Shown: one piece after another, positions 63,214 to 64,000 of the stretch
Position numbering within the stretch: position 1 is the first letter of the stretch
Layout of the letters: the number at the start of each line of letters is the position of its first letter
Source of the DNA: Mucilaginibacter daejeonensis
GTDB taxonomy: Bacteria > Bacteroidota > Bacteroidia > Sphingobacteriales > Sphingobacteriaceae
Direction: 5' to 3'
DNA length: 64,000 nt
NCBI RefSeq assembly: GCF_020783335.1
Contig: NZ_CP086068.1
Coordinates: 1,860,001-1,924,000 of the forward strand
Position numbers and translations under genes: made by a program
Notes under the pieces: model-generated
What the model was told of the DNA's origin: nothing
Seen by the model: the letters and a program-made list of their open reading frames with translations, nothing else
Databases searched by the model: none

Positions 63214-64000
63214 ATGAGTCACAGATACGCAACCTTTATTAAAGCCATCAATCTTTCTGTTGATTATGTTATTCTAAATCTGAGTATGATCATTGCCTAT
63301 ATCATAGTCGATCGGTCATACATCATGTGGCTTAACAACCACAATTATCTTCCCATCGTTCTGGTGTTCAATCTGATCTGGCTTTTGTCAGCCAATATCA
63401 CGCGGTTTTACGAACAAGTTCTGAATAAGGACTCTATTAAAACCTATAGGGGAGTGTTCAAGACCTATCTACTGTTCGTAAGCTTGATCTGTTTTACGGT
63501 ATTGATCATTATCGGCACCAAAGCTTATTCGATCACGCGTCAGTACCTGTTCTATTCACTGGCCATGTTCGGCTTTTTGCTGGGCACCTGGAAGTTGATC
63601 TTTTTGGCGATACGCCGCAGCGATCGGGCATTGCTAACCGATTTCAGGCAGGTGGTGATCGTAGGTGGCGGCCGTATAGGTAACGATCTGTTGAACTTTG
63701 TAACCCACAACCCAGAGAGAGGCTATAAGATTTTAGGTTTTTTTGATGACAACCGCGGCACTATCAGTGATAACCTTTATTTGGGCGGTACAGATAAATG
63801 TATCCAGTACGTTAAGGATAACCGCGTAGATGAGATATTCTGCACGTTGCCCAATTCGGAATCAGATAAAATAGAAAAGCTGATGATGGATGCCGATAAG
63901 AACCTGATCAGGTTCAAGTTGGTGCCTGAGTTCTATTACACACATAAGCCTACCTTTGTACAAAACTTCGGGCATATACCGGTGATATCCATCAGGCCCG
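63214..64000 (+). CDS. WcaJ-like undecaprenyl-phosphate hexose-1-phosphate transferase, N-terminal part
   Basis: An open frame from ATG 63214 to the window end (262 codons), not closed by a stop. The start MSHRYATFIKAINLSVDYVIL leads into four membrane helices (about 8-30, 41-60, 80-100, 108-130), then a Rossmann-like domain with VVIVGGGRIGNDLLNFV and GYKILGFFDDNRG, as in WcaJ-type polyprenyl glycosylphosphotransferases (PF13727-like). The catalytic C-terminal domain lies beyond the window. It starts repeat-unit assembly for the locus upstream, although it has its own upstream region after a terminator. Confidence 0.9.
   Translation, partial: MSHRYATFIKAINLSVDYVILNLSMIIAYIIVDRSYIMWLNNHNYLPIVLVFNLIWLLSANITRFYEQVLNKDSIKTYRGVFKTYLLFVSLICFTVLIIIGTKAYSITRQYLFYSLAMFGFLLGTWKLIFLAIRRSDRALLTDFRQVVIVGGGRIGNDLLNFVTHNPERGYKILGFFDDNRGTISDNLYLGGTDKCIQYVKDNRVDEIFCTLPNSESDKIEKLMMDADKNLIRFKLVPEFYYTHKPTFVQNFGHIPVISIRP

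Overview
The window looks like a chromosome segment of a Bacteroidota bacterium, most likely Sphingobacteriaceae and Mucilaginibacter-like. The evidence is an IntDOT-type tyrosine recombinase, TAnnTTTG-type promoters, a CarboxypepD-reg/TonB-type outer-membrane beta-barrel protein, DUF4296 and DUF3298 lipoproteins, a GH130 enzyme next to GT4 enzymes, and frequent TTG or GTG starts. The genus is inferred, not proven.

Bases 1 to about 15760 form an accessory island ending at a CAU tRNA gene, with an integrase beside the tRNA 3' end; its other end lies outside the window. The island carries (a) a tightly overlapped operon of a MutL/MORC-like GHKL ATPase (5' end missing), a Z1-domain SF2 ATPase, a PD-(D/E)XK protein and an AIPR protein, a gene set known from restriction-type phage-defence loci; (b) a very AT-rich two-gene module pairing a DGQHR/ParB-like protein with a protein bearing a C-terminal HEPN-type RNxxxH motif, for which I know no named system; (c) a small ORF followed by a PD-(D/E)XK nuclease gene interrupted by one in-frame TAG; (d) an FRG-domain gene. 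About 750 bp of apparently decayed sequence separates (b) from (c).

From 15.9 to 42.5 kb the window is mostly ordinary chromosome: a HAD phosphatase, an outer-membrane receptor, thioredoxin, a DUF58 protein, a GH130/GT4 glycan module with a large GT4-toroid fusion, a class III aminotransferase, a TPR histidine kinase, an operon of yggS, a GNAT acetyltransferase, a DUF3298 lipoprotein and aspartate kinase, a DUF4296 lipoprotein with mutS2, and gap. Three inverted pairs of a REP-like repeat surround two small genes at 37.0 to 38.4 kb. Two BadF-type sugar-kinase paralogues, one with a destroyed phosphate-1 loop, flank a Nudix-wHTH (NrtR-like) regulator.

From 42.7 kb to the end is a Wzx/Wzy-dependent surface-polysaccharide locus: nucleotide-sugar dehydrogenase, Wza-like exporter, Wzc-like tyrosine kinase, a CDP-6-deoxyhexose pathway (RfbF, RfbG, RmlC-like epimerase, RmlD-like reductase), a UDP-galactopyranose-mutase-like flavoprotein, flippase, five glycosyltransferase-type genes or candidates including a GT26 enzyme, a Wzy-like polymerase, a secreted beta-helix protein, a Wzi-like outer-membrane protein on the opposite strand, heptose genes (hldA-like, gmhA) and a WcaJ-like initiating transferase cut by the window end. 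The core at about 44.1 to 59.6 kb is visibly more AT-rich than its surroundings, suggesting an exchanged serotype-like cassette.
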